Origin: Campylobacter concisus
GTDB taxonomy: Bacteria; Campylobacterota; Campylobacteria; Campylobacterales; Campylobacteraceae
Direction of reading: 5' to 3'
Assembly (NCBI RefSeq): GCF_003049735.1
Contig: NZ_PIRM01000001.1
Span: 372,001 to 436,000 of the forward strand
DNA: 64,000 bases
Made by a program: the position numbers and the translations under genes
The notes under the pieces: generated by a model
What the model was told of the DNA's origin: nothing
What the model saw: only the letters and a program-made list of their open reading frames with translations
Databases searched by the model: none
Shown here: positions 28,309-37,613 of the stretch, one piece after another
How the letters are laid out: the number at the start of each line of letters is the position of its first letter
How positions within the stretch are numbered: the first letter of the stretch is position 1

Positions 28309-28340
28309 ACGAAAAATTTAAAAATTAAAAGGAGAAAAAA

Positions 28341-29771
28341 GTGGGAAAATTTGTCCAAAATATAGATCATTTTTTTGATTTTTGTAAAGAAAATGAAGTC
28401 AAATTTGTAGATTTTAGATTTACTGATTTAGGTGGTGCTTGGCATAGCATTAGCTACAACATAAAAGCTGTTACAAAAGAAAATTTTATAAATGGCATCC
28501 CAATGGACGCTAGCTCTATGCATGGCTGGCAACCAATTGATAAGAGCGACATGATAATGAAGCCAGAAGCTACAACTGCATTTTTAGACCCATTTACTTC
28601 TGATATTACAGTTGTTGTTTTTTGCGATATTTACGACATCTATAAAGGCCAAATTTATGAAAAATGCCCTCGCTCAATAGCTAAAAGAGCAATGCAATAT
28701 GTAAAAGATAGCGGTCTTGGTGATGAGGCATACTTTGGCCCTGAGAATGAATTTTTTGTCTTTGATAACGTCAAAATCATCGATAGTCCAAACTGTGCGA
28801 TGTATCAAGTAGATAGCGAAGAAGGCGAGTGGAACGATGCTACTGACTTCAAAGATAGCTACAACACAGGTCATCGCCCACGCAGAAAAGGTGGCTACTT
28901 GATGACTCAGCCGATAGATAGCATGGTAGATCTAAGAGCCGAGATGATGCAAGTTCTAGAGCAAGTTGGTCTTGAAGTATTTTTGGGTCACCACGAAGTC
29001 GCTCAAGGACAAGGTGAGATCGGCGTAAAATTTGGTAACTTAGTCGAAGCTGCCGATAATGTTCAAATTTACAAATACGTTGTTCGCATGGTCGCTCACC
29101 TAAACGGCAAGACAGTTACATTTATGCCAAAACCACTTTATGGCGACAACGGAAGCGGCATGCACGTTCATCAATCAGTCTGGAAAGATGGTAAAAATTT
29201 ATTCTATAAAGAGGGCAACTACGCAAATTTAAGTGATTTTGCAAGATACTACATCGGTGGCGTTTTAAAACACGCAAGAAGCGTTGCAGCCTTTACTAAC
29301 CCAAGCACAAATAGCTACAAACGCCTAATCCCTGGCTTTGAAGCACCGTCTATCCTAACATACTCTAGCCAAAACCGCTCAGCAAGTATCCGCATACCTT
29401 ATGGTTCAGGTGAAAAGTCAGTTAGAGCAGAGATGAGATTTCCAGATAGCACAGCAAACCCTTATCTAGCCTTCTCAGCGATGCTAATGGCAGGACTTGA
29501 CGGCGTCAAAAACAAATACGAGCCAGTTGGTCCGATGGATGAAAATTTATTTAAACTTCACCTAGATGAGATCAGAGAGCGTGGCATAGAGCAGCTTCCA
29601 CACACACTTCGTGGCAGTTTAGAAGCGCTAATTCGCGATAATGAATACTTAAAACCAATAATGACCGATCTTTTCATAGACACCTATCAACATTTCAAAT
29701 TTGAAACTCAAGTTTGGCCTTACGAAGCGCGCCCAACCGCTTATGAGTTTAAAACTTGTTTCTCTTGCTAA
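28341..29771 (+). CDS. glnA: Glutamine synthetase type I
   Basis: 476 residues, GTG start behind AAGGAG. It condenses glutamate and ammonia to glutamine. Motifs: [12 protein letters not shown] near the start, [16 protein letters not shown], the [17 protein letters not shown] loop, NRSASIRIP and the C-terminal R-rich [17 protein letters not shown]. The adenylylation site of E. coli (NLYDLP, Tyr397) reads NLFKLH here: Phe404 at 29550-29552. GlnE-type adenylylation is therefore impossible at this site. I recall that H. pylori glutamine synthetase also lacks this regulation. A hairpin terminator follows. Confidence 0.96.
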   Translation: MGKFVQNIDHFFDFCKENEVKFVDFRFTDLGGAWHSISYNIKAVTKENFINGIPMDASSMHGWQPIDKSDMIMKPEATTAFLDPFTSDITVVVFCDIYDIYKGQIYEKCPRSIAKRAMQYVKDSGLGDEAYFGPENEFFVFDNVKIIDSPNCAMYQVDSEEGEWNDATDFKDSYNTGHRPRRKGGYLMTQPIDSMVDLRAEMMQVLEQVGLEVFLGHHEVAQGQGEIGVKFGNLVEAADNVQIYKYVVRMVAHLNGKTVTFMPKPLYGDNGSGMHVHQSVWKDGKNLFYKEGNYANLSDFARYYIGGVLKHARSVAAFTNPSTNSYKRLIPGFEAPSILTYSSQNRSASIRIPYGSGEKSVRAEMRFPDSTANPYLAFSAMLMAGLDGVKNKYEPVGPMDENLFKLHLDEIRERGIEQLPHTLRGSLEALIRDNEYLKPIMTDLFIDTYQHFKFETQVWPYEARPTAYEFKTCFSC

Positions 29772-29781
29772 TCTAAATTTT

Positions 29782-29808
29782 GCCTTGGCACACATGCCAA
29801 GGCTTTTT
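29782..29808 (+). terminator. glnA intrinsic terminator
   Basis: GCCTTGGCA at 29782-29790 and TGCCAAGGC at 29795-29803 make a perfect 9-bp GC-rich stem with a CACA loop, followed directly by TTTTT. It begins 10 bases after the glnA stop codon. Confidence 0.9.
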
Positions 29809-30085
29809 ATACCAAACACGATTAATACAAAAATACAAAATATTTAACATAAAATTTTATGTATTTTTATTATAAATTTTAAATCTAATCGGCTATGGAT
29901 CATTATAAAAAGGGATATTTTTTATTTTTTTGCAAATGTACTAGAACTTTTATGCAAATCTATAAAAATTTATCCGCCCTCATTAAACTAAAATAAAAAA
30001 TTTTAAAGCCAATTAAATATATAAATAATCATAAATTTATGCCTTTTTTTATAAAATCCTTGAACTTTATAAAAAGGATACCGCA
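29809..30085. other. AT-rich spacer between glnA and dnaX
   Basis: The gap between the two genes is 314 bases; after the glnA terminator it is about 80 percent A+T. No tRNA, small gene or repeat is evident. It contains a perfect 16-bp palindrome (29847-29862, ACATAAAATTTTATGT), a possible operator, and a -10-like TATAAAAT at 30050-30057 that is the likely dnaX promoter. Confidence 0.5.
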
Positions 30086-31723
30086 TTGCAAGCACTAGCT
30101 TTAAAATATCGCCCTAAAAATTTTGATGAACTTATCGGTCAAGAAGCAGTTAGTAAAAGTCTTATACACGCACTTGACGAGGGTCGTATAAGCCACGCAT
30201 ATCTATTTTCTGGGCTTAGAGGCAGTGGTAAAACTTCAAGTGCCAGGATATTTTCAAAAGCTTTAGTGTGCGAAAAAGGACCCACTTCAAAACCATGTGA
30301 AGTATGCCCACAATGCATCATGGCAAATGAGTCAAGGCATATGGACATCATCGAAATGGACGCAGCTAGCCACAGAAAGATAGATGACATAAGAGAGTTG
30401 ATAGAACAAACAAAATATGCTCCAGCAATGGCAAGATATAAAATTTTTATAATCGATGAAGTGCATATGCTAACCAAAGAGGCATTTAATGCTCTTTTAA
30501 AAACGCTTGAAGAGCCACCAAGCTATGTAAAATTTATCCTGGCGACAACTGATCCATTAAAACTCCCAACAACGGTGCTTTCAAGAACGCAGCATTTCAG
30601 ATTTAAGCAAATAAGCAGATACAGCATCATTAAACATCTTGAGTTTATTTTAAGTAAAGAAGGCATTAGCTACGAAAAAGAGGCACTTGAAATTTTAGCA
30701 AGAAGTGGCGGAGGATCGTTAAGAGATACTTTGACACTTCTTGATCAAGCTATCATTTACGGGGCAAATAATGTCACAGCAAATGGCGTAGCATCGATGT
30801 TAGGACTTCTTGATCCAGAAAAGATCGAAGAGATAATAACTCATGTTTTAAATCACGATAAAAATGCTATCAGAGTGCTTGTAAGCGAACTTGAAAGCTA
30901 TGATCCAGAGATGATAATAGATGAAATTTTGGCAAATTTAAAGCAAAAATTTATAGAAAACGACTCAAAAATTTCACTACTTGTTTATGAGAGATTTTTT
31001 AGGATTTTGGCACAAGCTAAAGGTATGCTAAATGTAAGTAGCGATAATGGCTTTGTACTAATGCTAATGCTTTTTATGATGATAGAAGCTCTAAATTTAC
31101 AAGATATCGATGACGCTATAAATGAAGTGATCTCAAAAAATAGCGAAAATTCCACTCAAATCACAGAAGTCATCACTCAAAAAAGCCAAGTAGCTCCTGC
31201 TAAAATGCAAGGTCCATACGAACTCTTCTTAACAAAAATTTATGATAGGAATTACGATCTTGGCGAGTTTTTTAAAGAATTTGTAGAATTTAGCTTCTTT
31301 AATAATAATGAGCTTGGACTGATAGTAAATGCAAAAGATGAAAATCTTGAATATTTTAAGAAAAATTGGAAAATTTTAAATGAGATATTGCGTACGCTTT
31401 TTGGACAAAATGCGAAGATAGTAAATGCAAAGAGCGATGAGCAAAAAGCACAAACTAAGATGCCTAAAGCCTCTTTAGAAAATAATGAAAAAAGCGAATT
31501 AGACGAGCTTGATGAGGAAATTTCAAGACTAAATGCAAATAACATTGAAACTAAAAATGAGCCAAAAACTGAGATAAAAAGCGAGCTACAAAACGAGAAA
31601 AATAACTTTTCTTTGATGCTAAATAAAGAGCCAAAAACACCAGAAGAGCTTCAAAGGCAAAGAGAACAAGGGGTTCTAAAAGAGGCCAATAGACTTTTTG
31701 GCGAGCCAACGATTGAGAGCTAA
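30086..31723 (+). CDS. dnaX: DNA polymerase III subunit tau/gamma
   Basis: 545 residues with a TTG start at 30086, supported by AAGGA about ten bases upstream. It is the clamp-loader ATPase. The AAA+ domain carries Walker A GLRGSGKT (43-50), the zinc module C62, C71, C74 and C77, DExx-type IIDEVHMLTKEAF and sensor-1 LATTDPLKLP. The C-terminal third is a variable, lysine- and glutamate-rich linker and tail, typical of tau, here with repeated K/E-N-E segments. No programmed frameshift site in the right frame was found. The last 4 bases overlap the convergent ccoS stop. Confidence 0.95.
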   Translation: MQALALKYRPKNFDELIGQEAVSKSLIHALDEGRISHAYLFSGLRGSGKTSSARIFSKALVCEKGPTSKPCEVCPQCIMANESRHMDIIEMDAASHRKIDDIRELIEQTKYAPAMARYKIFIIDEVHMLTKEAFNALLKTLEEPPSYVKFILATTDPLKLPTTVLSRTQHFRFKQISRYSIIKHLEFILSKEGISYEKEALEILARSGGGSLRDTLTLLDQAIIYGANNVTANGVASMLGLLDPEKIEEIITHVLNHDKNAIRVLVSELESYDPEMIIDEILANLKQKFIENDSKISLLVYERFFRILAQAKGMLNVSSDNGFVLMLMLFMMIEALNLQDIDDAINEVISKNSENSTQITEVITQKSQVAPAKMQGPYELFLTKIYDRNYDLGEFFKEFVEFSFFNNNELGLIVNAKDENLEYFKKNWKILNEILRTLFGQNAKIVNAKSDEQKAQTKMPKASLENNEKSELDELDEEISRLNANNIETKNEPKTEIKSELQNEKNNFSLMLNKEPKTPEELQRQREQGVLKEANRLFGEPTIES

Positions 31724-31950
31724 ATTTTATCTTTATTAGACCCTGCTCTTTTTTTTAGAGCTTCTTTTTTGCGAAGCTCTAGCTCATAAGCTTCATTTAG
31801 CGCATCTTCATCGTCCAAATTTGCTCCGTCTAAAAATTTTCGGTAGTCCTCAAATTGCTTATTTTTTATCCCCCAAAGCACGCCAAAAAGCAAAAATGCT
31901 CCCATCAAAACTGAGATAAAAACCAGCATCGCAAGTGTCGCGCTATCCAT
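31720..31950 (-). CDS. ccoS: cbb3-type cytochrome oxidase assembly protein CcoS
   Basis: 76 residues. One N-terminal TM helix (about 5-27, LAMLVFISVLMGAFLLFGVLWG split) is followed by a charged tail with a GIKNKQFEDYRKFLDG segment, the CcoS pattern. CcoS is needed for copper/heme assembly of the cbb3 oxidase in the inner membrane. Its ATG shares a base with the TAA of ccoI, so the pair is translationally coupled. It overlaps the end of dnaX, which is convergent. The oxidase structural genes ccoNOQP are not in the window. Confidence 0.85.
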   Translation of the reverse strand: MDSATLAMLVFISVLMGAFLLFGVLWGIKNKQFEDYRKFLDGANLDDEDALNEAYELELRKKEALKKRAGSNKDKI

Positions 31951-34331
31951 TATTTTTCCTTAAATTTTCTAGCAATATAAAGCGAGTTTAATATAACACT
32001 TAGCGAGCTAAGCGACATAAAAAGCGCAGCAAATAGCGGAATGACGTAGCCACATACAGCAAATGGCAGAGCAAGAACATTATAAAGAAGGCAAAAGAGC
32101 AAATTTTGCTTTATCGTTTTGTAAGTAAATTTTGAGATTTTTATGGCCTTTGCTAGACTTTTTAAACTATCATCAAGTAGCACTACATCGCTTCTTTCTA
32201 AGCTTATCGCCGCCCCACTTCCCATACAAATGGCAACATGAGCAAGGCTAAGTGCTGCTGCGTCGTTTATGCCGTCCCCTACCATTAGCACCTTTTTGTC
32301 CTGCTCTTTTAGTTCGCTTATAAATTTAGCTTTCGTTTCAGGCAACATCTCTGCTCTAAACTCACTCACGCCAAGCTCATCTACCACGTTTTTTACCACT
32401 TTTTGCACGTCGCCACTTAAGATACACACTTTCATGCCAGCATTCTTTAGCTCGTCTATCAAGGCCTTTGCTTCAGGTTTTATGCTATCTTTTAGGTAAA
32501 ATTTCGCCACTAGCTCACCATTAAGCCCCACAAAAAAGCTCACATTTTCTTCAGCTTCATCAAAGCTAATACCATTTTCAACTAAAAATCGTTTGCTTCC
32601 TGCATAAAATTTTTTACCTGAAATTTCAGCCTCAACACCCTTTGCCACGCTTAAATTTGTATTTTTAAGCTCTATTTTCCTTGCGCCTTTTTGCTTTAGA
32701 AATTTAGCCACTGCCACGCTTATTTGATGATTTGATATAAGAGCTAGCGAATAAATTTCATCTAAACTTATGCTCTCTTTTATGAAAAAATCACTAACTT
32801 CAAATTCTGCCTTTGTAAGCGTGCCAGTCTTATCAAATACCGCTACATCGCACTTTGCAAGGCTTTCAAAAAATTTAGCCTCCTTAAAAAGCACTCTATT
32901 TTTAAAGGCCACACCAAGGGCACAGACACTACTAACTGGCGTGGCAAGCGCAAGCGCACAAGGGCAAGCGATCACGATAACACTAACAGCCGTGACAATA
33001 GCTTCTGAAAAGCCAAATTTAAAGTACCAAAACCAAAATGTAAAAAATGCTAAAGTTAGCACGCTAAGAGAAAATTTAGAAGCGATTTTATTGACTACTA
33101 GCTCGATATTTGGCTTTTTTAGCTCAGCAGTTTGGAGCAAATTTATAAGCTGATTTAGATAAGAATTTTTAAAAATTTTCTTTGCTTCATAGATGATTTG
33201 TCCATTTTGACAAATGACGCCACTTTTCACCTCTTGCCCCACTCCCAAGGTTACAGGCAGGCTCTCCCCCGTTAGACTTGAGCTATCCACACTTGCCTCA
33301 CCACTAAGCACTACTCCATCAAGTAGCGCCCTCTCGCCTGATCTTAGCACGATCTTTTCGCCCAAATTTACATCTCTTGGCTCTTTTAAAACATCCTTAC
33401 AATCTTCTAAAATACACACTTTTGCAAGCAGCATATCATTTAAGAAATTTGAAGTCTCAAGTGCCTTTTTCTTGCCCAAAATTTCTAAAAATTTACCGAT
33501 AAAAACAAAGGTGATGATCATCGCAACCGAGTCAAAATAGCTCTCGCCACTCCTCGTAAACATCGCATAAATCGAGTAGATATATGTTATGCTAGCTCCG
33601 GTGATAACAAGCAGATCCATATTTGGCGAAGCGTTTTTTATGGCTATCTTTGCCCCTTTGAAAAACTCGCTACCAGTATAAAAAAGCACAGGCGTTGCTA
33701 ATACAAACTGCGCAAAGCTTAATATATCTTTTATGTCGCCTCTTATGCCACTAAAATACCCACTATACTGAGCAATGGCCAGCCACATAATGTTCATCGT
33801 GGCAAATATACCAATTAATGCTTTTGTGTAAAAATTTCTTCTTTTTTTAGCTAGTTCGTCCTCTTTTTGACTCGTAGCATATGGCTTTGGGACGTAGCCA
33901 ACGGCATAAATTTTTTCAATTATTTGCTCTACCAAAAGCTCCTGCTCATCAAAAACAATGACCGCTTTTTGATTAAGCGAGTTGATATTTACCTCCAAGA
34001 CGCCAGGCAAGCTAAAAAGTGCCTTTTCAAGTAGCCAGATGCAAGCTGAGCAAGTGATGCCATCGATTAAAAATGAAATTTGACTAAAGTCGCCCTCTTT
34101 TGTCACAAGCTCGCTAAAATTTGCCGCTAAATTTTTGATATTTGTACCGTTGCTCGCCGGTGTAAGTGTATTTTTACCAAGACGTTCATAAAACTCACTA
34201 AGCCCATTTTCATTTAAAATTTCATAAACACCTTTGCAACCAACACAGCAAAATTTAAGTCCGCTTTCATTTGAGATCATCACGTTTTCATCAAATTTTA
34301 ATCTACAATGAGCACATCTACTTTGTGGCAT
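31950..34331 (-). CDS. ccoI: Copper-translocating P-type ATPase CcoI/FixI
   Basis: 793 residues. N-terminal cysteine-rich metal-binding stretch (C6, C9, C28, C29, C32), then an HMA domain with CSAC at 94-97. Eight TM helices follow, with the copper motif CPC (IACPCALALATP near residue 455), the phosphorylation site DKTGT near 497, then GDGINDAAAL. CcoI supplies copper for the binuclear centre of the cbb3 oxidase, distinguished from CopA by the N-terminal cysteine-rich domain and by the neighbour ccoS. It is divergent from rho across 300 bases. Confidence 0.92.
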   Translation of the reverse strand: MPQSRCAHCRLKFDENVMISNESGLKFCCVGCKGVYEILNENGLSEFYERLGKNTLTPASNGTNIKNLAANFSELVTKEGDFSQISFLIDGITCSACIWLLEKALFSLPGVLEVNINSLNQKAVIVFDEQELLVEQIIEKIYAVGYVPKPYATSQKEDELAKKRRNFYTKALIGIFATMNIMWLAIAQYSGYFSGIRGDIKDILSFAQFVLATPVLFYTGSEFFKGAKIAIKNASPNMDLLVITGASITYIYSIYAMFTRSGESYFDSVAMIITFVFIGKFLEILGKKKALETSNFLNDMLLAKVCILEDCKDVLKEPRDVNLGEKIVLRSGERALLDGVVLSGEASVDSSSLTGESLPVTLGVGQEVKSGVICQNGQIIYEAKKIFKNSYLNQLINLLQTAELKKPNIELVVNKIASKFSLSVLTLAFFTFWFWYFKFGFSEAIVTAVSVIVIACPCALALATPVSSVCALGVAFKNRVLFKEAKFFESLAKCDVAVFDKTGTLTKAEFEVSDFFIKESISLDEIYSLALISNHQISVAVAKFLKQKGARKIELKNTNLSVAKGVEAEISGKKFYAGSKRFLVENGISFDEAEENVSFFVGLNGELVAKFYLKDSIKPEAKALIDELKNAGMKVCILSGDVQKVVKNVVDELGVSEFRAEMLPETKAKFISELKEQDKKVLMVGDGINDAAALSLAHVAICMGSGAAISLERSDVVLLDDSLKSLAKAIKISKFTYKTIKQNLLFCLLYNVLALPFAVCGYVIPLFAALFMSLSSLSVILNSLYIARKFKEK

Positions 34332-34631
34332 TTTTACTTTCTTTTATCTAAAATTTTTACCAATATTATTGCATCACATGCCTATTGCGTACCATAATTT
34401 AAATACATAAATTTGAAGCAGACAAACTGCAAAAATAGGCACAAATTTCTTATTTTGTTACCGTTATAAAATGGCGAGATTATAGCAAATCAACCATTTT
34501 TGAGCAAAAATTTTATTTTATACCATTTCTTGACAACAAAGTTTTATTTTTATAAAATGCCAAAACTTTCAAAAACTTCTTTTTGAAACTTAGAAATTCT
34601 GCAAAATTATCCCCGCATTTAAAGAGGAAAT
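34332..34631. other. Divergent intergenic region ccoI / rho
   Basis: This 300-base AT-rich spacer has no gene that I can support. It holds the rho promoter described separately and probably the ccoI promoter near its left end. GAGGAAA precedes the rho ATG as ribosome site. Confidence 0.5.
34530..34558 (+). promoter_or_regulatory. rho promoter with consensus -35 and -10
   Basis: TTGACA at 34530-34535 and TATAAAAT at 34551-34558 are spaced 15-17 bases, about 75 bases before the rho ATG. A perfect TTGACA is unusual in Campylobacter, where sigma-70 promoters normally lack a -35 box; it could be chance in AT-rich DNA. Confidence 0.6.
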
Positions 34632-35972
34632 ATGGAAAATAACCAAACCGAGCAAAGTGCTGCTCAAAGCGCAAAAACTACAAAAAAACATCAAGCATCA
34701 AGAACACACATACCAGTAGACGGACATAAAATCGAAGAGCTAAGAACGCTTAGTTTAGATGAGCTAGTGCAGATCGCAAATAGCGTTGGCGTCGAAAATC
34801 CACGCGAATTTCGTAGGCAGGACTTAATATTTGAGATACTAAAAACCCAGACAAAACAAGGCGGCTTTATACTATTTACTGGAATTTTAGAGATCACAAA
34901 CGAGGGTTATGGCTTTTTAAGGGCTGTTGATGCGAATTTAAGCGATAGCTCAAACGACGCATACGTTTCAAACTCACAGATCCGCAAATTTGCACTTCGT
35001 GTGGGCGACATCATCACCGGCCAAGTAAGAGAGCCAAAAGATCAAGAAAAATACTACGCTCTTTTAAAGATAGAAGCGGTAAATTATATGCCTCTAGCAG
35101 ACGCAAAAGAGAGGCCACTCTTTGACAACCTAACTCCACTTTTTCCAACTGAAAAGCTAAATTTAGAGTATGATCCGATGAAGCTAACGGGCCGCGTACT
35201 TGACCTTTTCACGCCTATTGGTAAGGGTCAGCGTGGTCTCATCGTCGCACCTCCAAGAAGTGGTAAAACTGAGCTTATGAAAGAGCTAGCTCACGGCATC
35301 GCCAAAAACCACCCAGAAGCCCAGCTCATGGTGCTTCTAGTCGATGAGAGGCCAGAAGAAGTTACAGATATGCAGCGCTGCGTAAAAGGCGAGGTATTTA
35401 GCTCGACATTTGACCTGCCAGCGCTTAACCACGTCCGCGTGGCGGAGCTAGTCATCGAAAAGGCAAAACGTCTAGTTGAGATGGGCAAAGACGTCATCAT
35501 CTTGCTTGATAGCATAACCCGTCTAGCACGTGCCTACAACACAGTGACCCCACCAAGTGGCAAGGTGCTAACAGGCGGCGTGGACGCAAACGCACTTCAC
35601 AAGCCAAAACGCTTCTTTGGCGCAGCTAGAAACATCGAGCACGGCGGCTCACTAACCATCATCGCAACCGCACTAATCGACACTGGTTCACGCATGGATG
35701 AAGTGATATTTGAAGAGTTTAAAGGTACTGGAAACAGCGAGATCGTGCTTGACCGCAATATCTCAGACCGCAGAATTTACCCAGCTATCAACGTACTAAA
35801 ATCAGGCACCAGAAAAGAAGAGCTACTTCAAAAACCTGACGAGCTTCAAAAAATTTGGGCTATCCGATCTGCGATCGCTACAATGGACGATGTCGAAGCG
35901 CTTAAATTCTTATACGCAAAAATGCTAAAAACAAAAGACAACAAAGAGCTTCTCTCTATCCTAAACGAGTAA
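34632..35972 (+). CDS. rho: Transcription termination factor Rho
   Basis: 446 residues (E. coli 419); the extra length is a lysine/glutamine-rich N-terminal tail of about 30 residues. The RNA-binding cold-shock-like domain has [21 protein letters not shown], in parts. The ATPase domain has Walker A APPRSGKT near residue 208 with GKGQRGLIV before it, [11 protein letters not shown], and [13 protein letters not shown] (Walker B). The Q-loop region is [22 protein letters not shown] (in parts). Rho terminates transcripts as a hexamer. An AGGAAAT ribosome site precedes the ATG. Confidence 0.97.
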   Translation: MENNQTEQSAAQSAKTTKKHQASRTHIPVDGHKIEELRTLSLDELVQIANSVGVENPREFRRQDLIFEILKTQTKQGGFILFTGILEITNEGYGFLRAVDANLSDSSNDAYVSNSQIRKFALRVGDIITGQVREPKDQEKYYALLKIEAVNYMPLADAKERPLFDNLTPLFPTEKLNLEYDPMKLTGRVLDLFTPIGKGQRGLIVAPPRSGKTELMKELAHGIAKNHPEAQLMVLLVDERPEEVTDMQRCVKGEVFSSTFDLPALNHVRVAELVIEKAKRLVEMGKDVIILLDSITRLARAYNTVTPPSGKVLTGGVDANALHKPKRFFGAARNIEHGGSLTIIATALIDTGSRMDEVIFEEFKGTGNSEIVLDRNISDRRIYPAINVLKSGTRKEELLQKPDELQKIWAIRSAIATMDDVEALKFLYAKMLKTKDNKELLSILNE

Positions 35973-35980
35973 ATTTAACT

Positions 35981-36015
35981 GAGCTTGAGGCGCTTGCTTT
36001 GAGCTCAAATTTTTT
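35981..36015 (+). terminator. Possible weak terminator after rho
   Basis: GAGCT near 35981 can pair with AGCTC near 36002-36006, followed by AAATTTTTT. The stem is short and the region also holds the 12-bp palindrome TTTGAGCTCAAA, so the call is tentative. Confidence 0.3.
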
Positions 36016-36105
36016 CACTTAAAATATAAACTCCAGCTTTTCTAGCCAAAAATATCTTAGAAATTTTAAATTTTCAAGCACTTGTAATTATAAGAGAGAT
36101 TGCGA

Positions 36106-36318
36106 TTATTTACTAAATTTTTCTATGTCTTGATTGATTAAATTTTCATATTCGCAAAGCTCGTTGCAAGTCTTTTTGCCCTGTTCGATAAGCTCATCAA
36201 ATTTAAATCCAAGCATCACGATACGATAAAGGTTTGGTTTGTGTTTTCGCCAGTTGTAAAGCGTTGCGACATCAACGTCTAAATGATAAGCCATATCACG
36301 TTTTGTCATCTTAGCCAC
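36106..36318 (-). CDS. Small helix-turn-helix protein
   Basis: 70 residues. Residues about 4-30 (TKRDMAYHLDVDVATLYNWRK) form a clear helix-turn-helix of the kind seen in small phage- or transposon-associated regulators that read a tryptophan-containing recognition helix (YNWRK). The rest is a short helical tail with two cysteines (CNELC). A ribosome site (AAAGGAGTG) precedes the start on the minus strand. It is divergent from the outer-membrane barrel gene (160-base spacer), which makes local control possible. It could instead be a stray regulator; function unknown. Confidence 0.6.
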   Translation of the reverse strand: MAKMTKRDMAYHLDVDVATLYNWRKHKPNLYRIVMLGFKFDELIEQGKKTCNELCEYENLINQDIEKFSK

Positions 36319-36478
36319 TTTACACTCCTTCTTTTTGAGTGATTTTATAAATTTTATTCTGATAAGAAAACAATTGAATTATTTTATGTTTTTTATATAT
36401 TTAATTGAATATTTAGACTTTATTTAATCCAATAAAATTTAGAATACCAGTCAAACATTTTTTAAATAAGAAGTAAAA

Positions 36479-37078
36479 ATGAAAAATGTAGTCTTAAAAG
36501 TTGCTTTAGACTTAAGCCTAGCTAATGCCGCTGCTTTAGCACAAGGAGCGTTTATTGGAGTCGAAGGAGATTACTCTTTTAATTCAAAATTAACAGCAAA
36601 AAGCGACAATGACACAACAAAAGTGAAAAAAGCTCAACCAGGTATTGGACTAAAAGCTGGCTATGATTTTGATAGTTTTAAAGTATATGGAGCTTACATT
36701 TACGACTTCCAAGCAAAGAAATCACTTGGCGATGAAGATGGTACAGTAATAAAATGGAGTACACATAAATTTCTAGTAGGCGCAGACTATACACCAGAAT
36801 TGACAAAAGACATAAAGCTAGTTTTTGGTGGATACACTGGCTACTCAAAGCTTAAAATGGATGTATTTGACACTCATGATGGCTCGGAAAAAGCTAATAC
36901 AAATGGCTGGATACTAGATGCAAGAATTGGTACAGAATACCCTATCAACAAAAACAATGCAGTTAAGTTTGGTGTAAAAGCAGATAGAACAAAATATAGC
37001 TCTATAGCAAAATATGATAATGCAAAAATAAAAGAGACAAATGTAGGTCTTTATTTAGGATATACATATAAATTTTAA
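36479..37078 (+). CDS. Small outer-membrane beta-barrel protein
   Basis: 199 residues. The N-terminus MKNVVLKVALDLSLANAAALAQG looks like a signal peptide, but its hydrophobic core is interrupted by Asp11. The body alternates polar and hydrophobic residues in about eight strands (FIGVEGDYSF, GIGLKAGYDF, FKVYGAYIYDF, KFLVGADY, IKLVFGGYTGY, WILDARIGTEY, AVKFGVKADR, NVGLYLGYTYKF) and ends in Phe, the mark of BamA-inserted barrels. It is close to the 8-strand OmpA/Opacity family. Ligand or role cannot be deduced. A strong hairpin follows the stop. Confidence 0.75.
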   Translation: MKNVVLKVALDLSLANAAALAQGAFIGVEGDYSFNSKLTAKSDNDTTKVKKAQPGIGLKAGYDFDSFKVYGAYIYDFQAKKSLGDEDGTVIKWSTHKFLVGADYTPELTKDIKLVFGGYTGYSKLKMDVFDTHDGSEKANTNGWILDARIGTEYPINKNNAVKFGVKADRTKYSSIAKYDNAKIKETNVGLYLGYTYKF

Positions 37079-37087
37079 TCACTCGCA

Positions 37088-37120
37088 AGCTCAAATTTCA
37101 AAGCAAAATTTGAGCTTTTT
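37088..37120 (+). terminator. Terminator after the outer-membrane barrel gene
   Basis: AGCTCAAATTT (37088-37098) pairs perfectly with AAATTTGAGCT (37106-37116) over a 7-base loop and runs into TTTTT. It lies between convergent genes and may also serve the GNAT gene on the other strand. Confidence 0.8.
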
Positions 37121-37133
37121 ATTTAAAAAAGAA

Positions 37134-37613
37134 CTATAAATTTAAAAGTTTTTCTAAATTTTCACCGTCCAAGCGGTAGTTTCTCCACTCATGAGATTGA
37201 TTTTTAGCACCCATGCTTTCATAAAATTTAATACTTGGCTCATTCCAGTTTAGGCAGCACCACTCAAGCCTTTTTAAATTTTCATCCTTGCAAATTTGAG
37301 CTAAAAATTTAAAAAATGTCTTGCCTATACCTTGATTTCTAAACTCTTTTTTGACGTAAATATCCTCAAGATAGATCCCACCAAGCCCCAAAAATGTAGA
37401 AAATGTGTAAAAATAGATAGCATAGCCAATCACCTTACCCTCACTCTCGCAGACAAGGGCTTTTGCGTGGTTTTTATTAAAGATAGAGTCTGCAAAAATT
37501 TCATTTGTAAAAGTGACTTGGTCACTCAAATTCTCATAGCTGGCAAGCTCTCTTACAAGCTCTCAAATTACATCTATATCGGCTCTAGTCGCTTTTCTTA
37601 TTTGAAATTTCAT
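37134..37613 (-). pseudogene. GNAT acetyltransferase gene interrupted by a TGA at codon 17
   Basis: Reading the minus strand from the ATG at 37613 (which overlaps the nusA TAA by one base) gives MKFQIRKATRADIDVI, then TGA at 37563-37565, then ELVRELASYENLSDQV continuing in the same frame for the whole GNAT domain. The full reading has the family features: start IRKATRADI, GKVIGYAIYF, YLEDIYVKKEFRNQGIGK (acetyl-CoA loop) and YESMGAK. The TGA would be a Trp or Arg codon in relatives. The downstream part (from a TTG at 37529) is an intact ORF of 131 residues lacking the first helix. It is either a recent nonsense mutation or a sequencing error. An alternative start making a shorter enzyme is possible but less likely. 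Confidence 0.75.

Noticed and set aside
30086..31723. Possible dnaX programmed frameshift (A-rich stretch near 31487).
   Set aside because: The A-run is not in the needed X-XXY-YYZ frame, and the protein has one continuous frame to its stop.
36000..36015. Strong terminator after rho.
   Set aside because: The main symmetric element is a loop-less palindrome; only a short alternative stem is possible, so only a weak call is kept.
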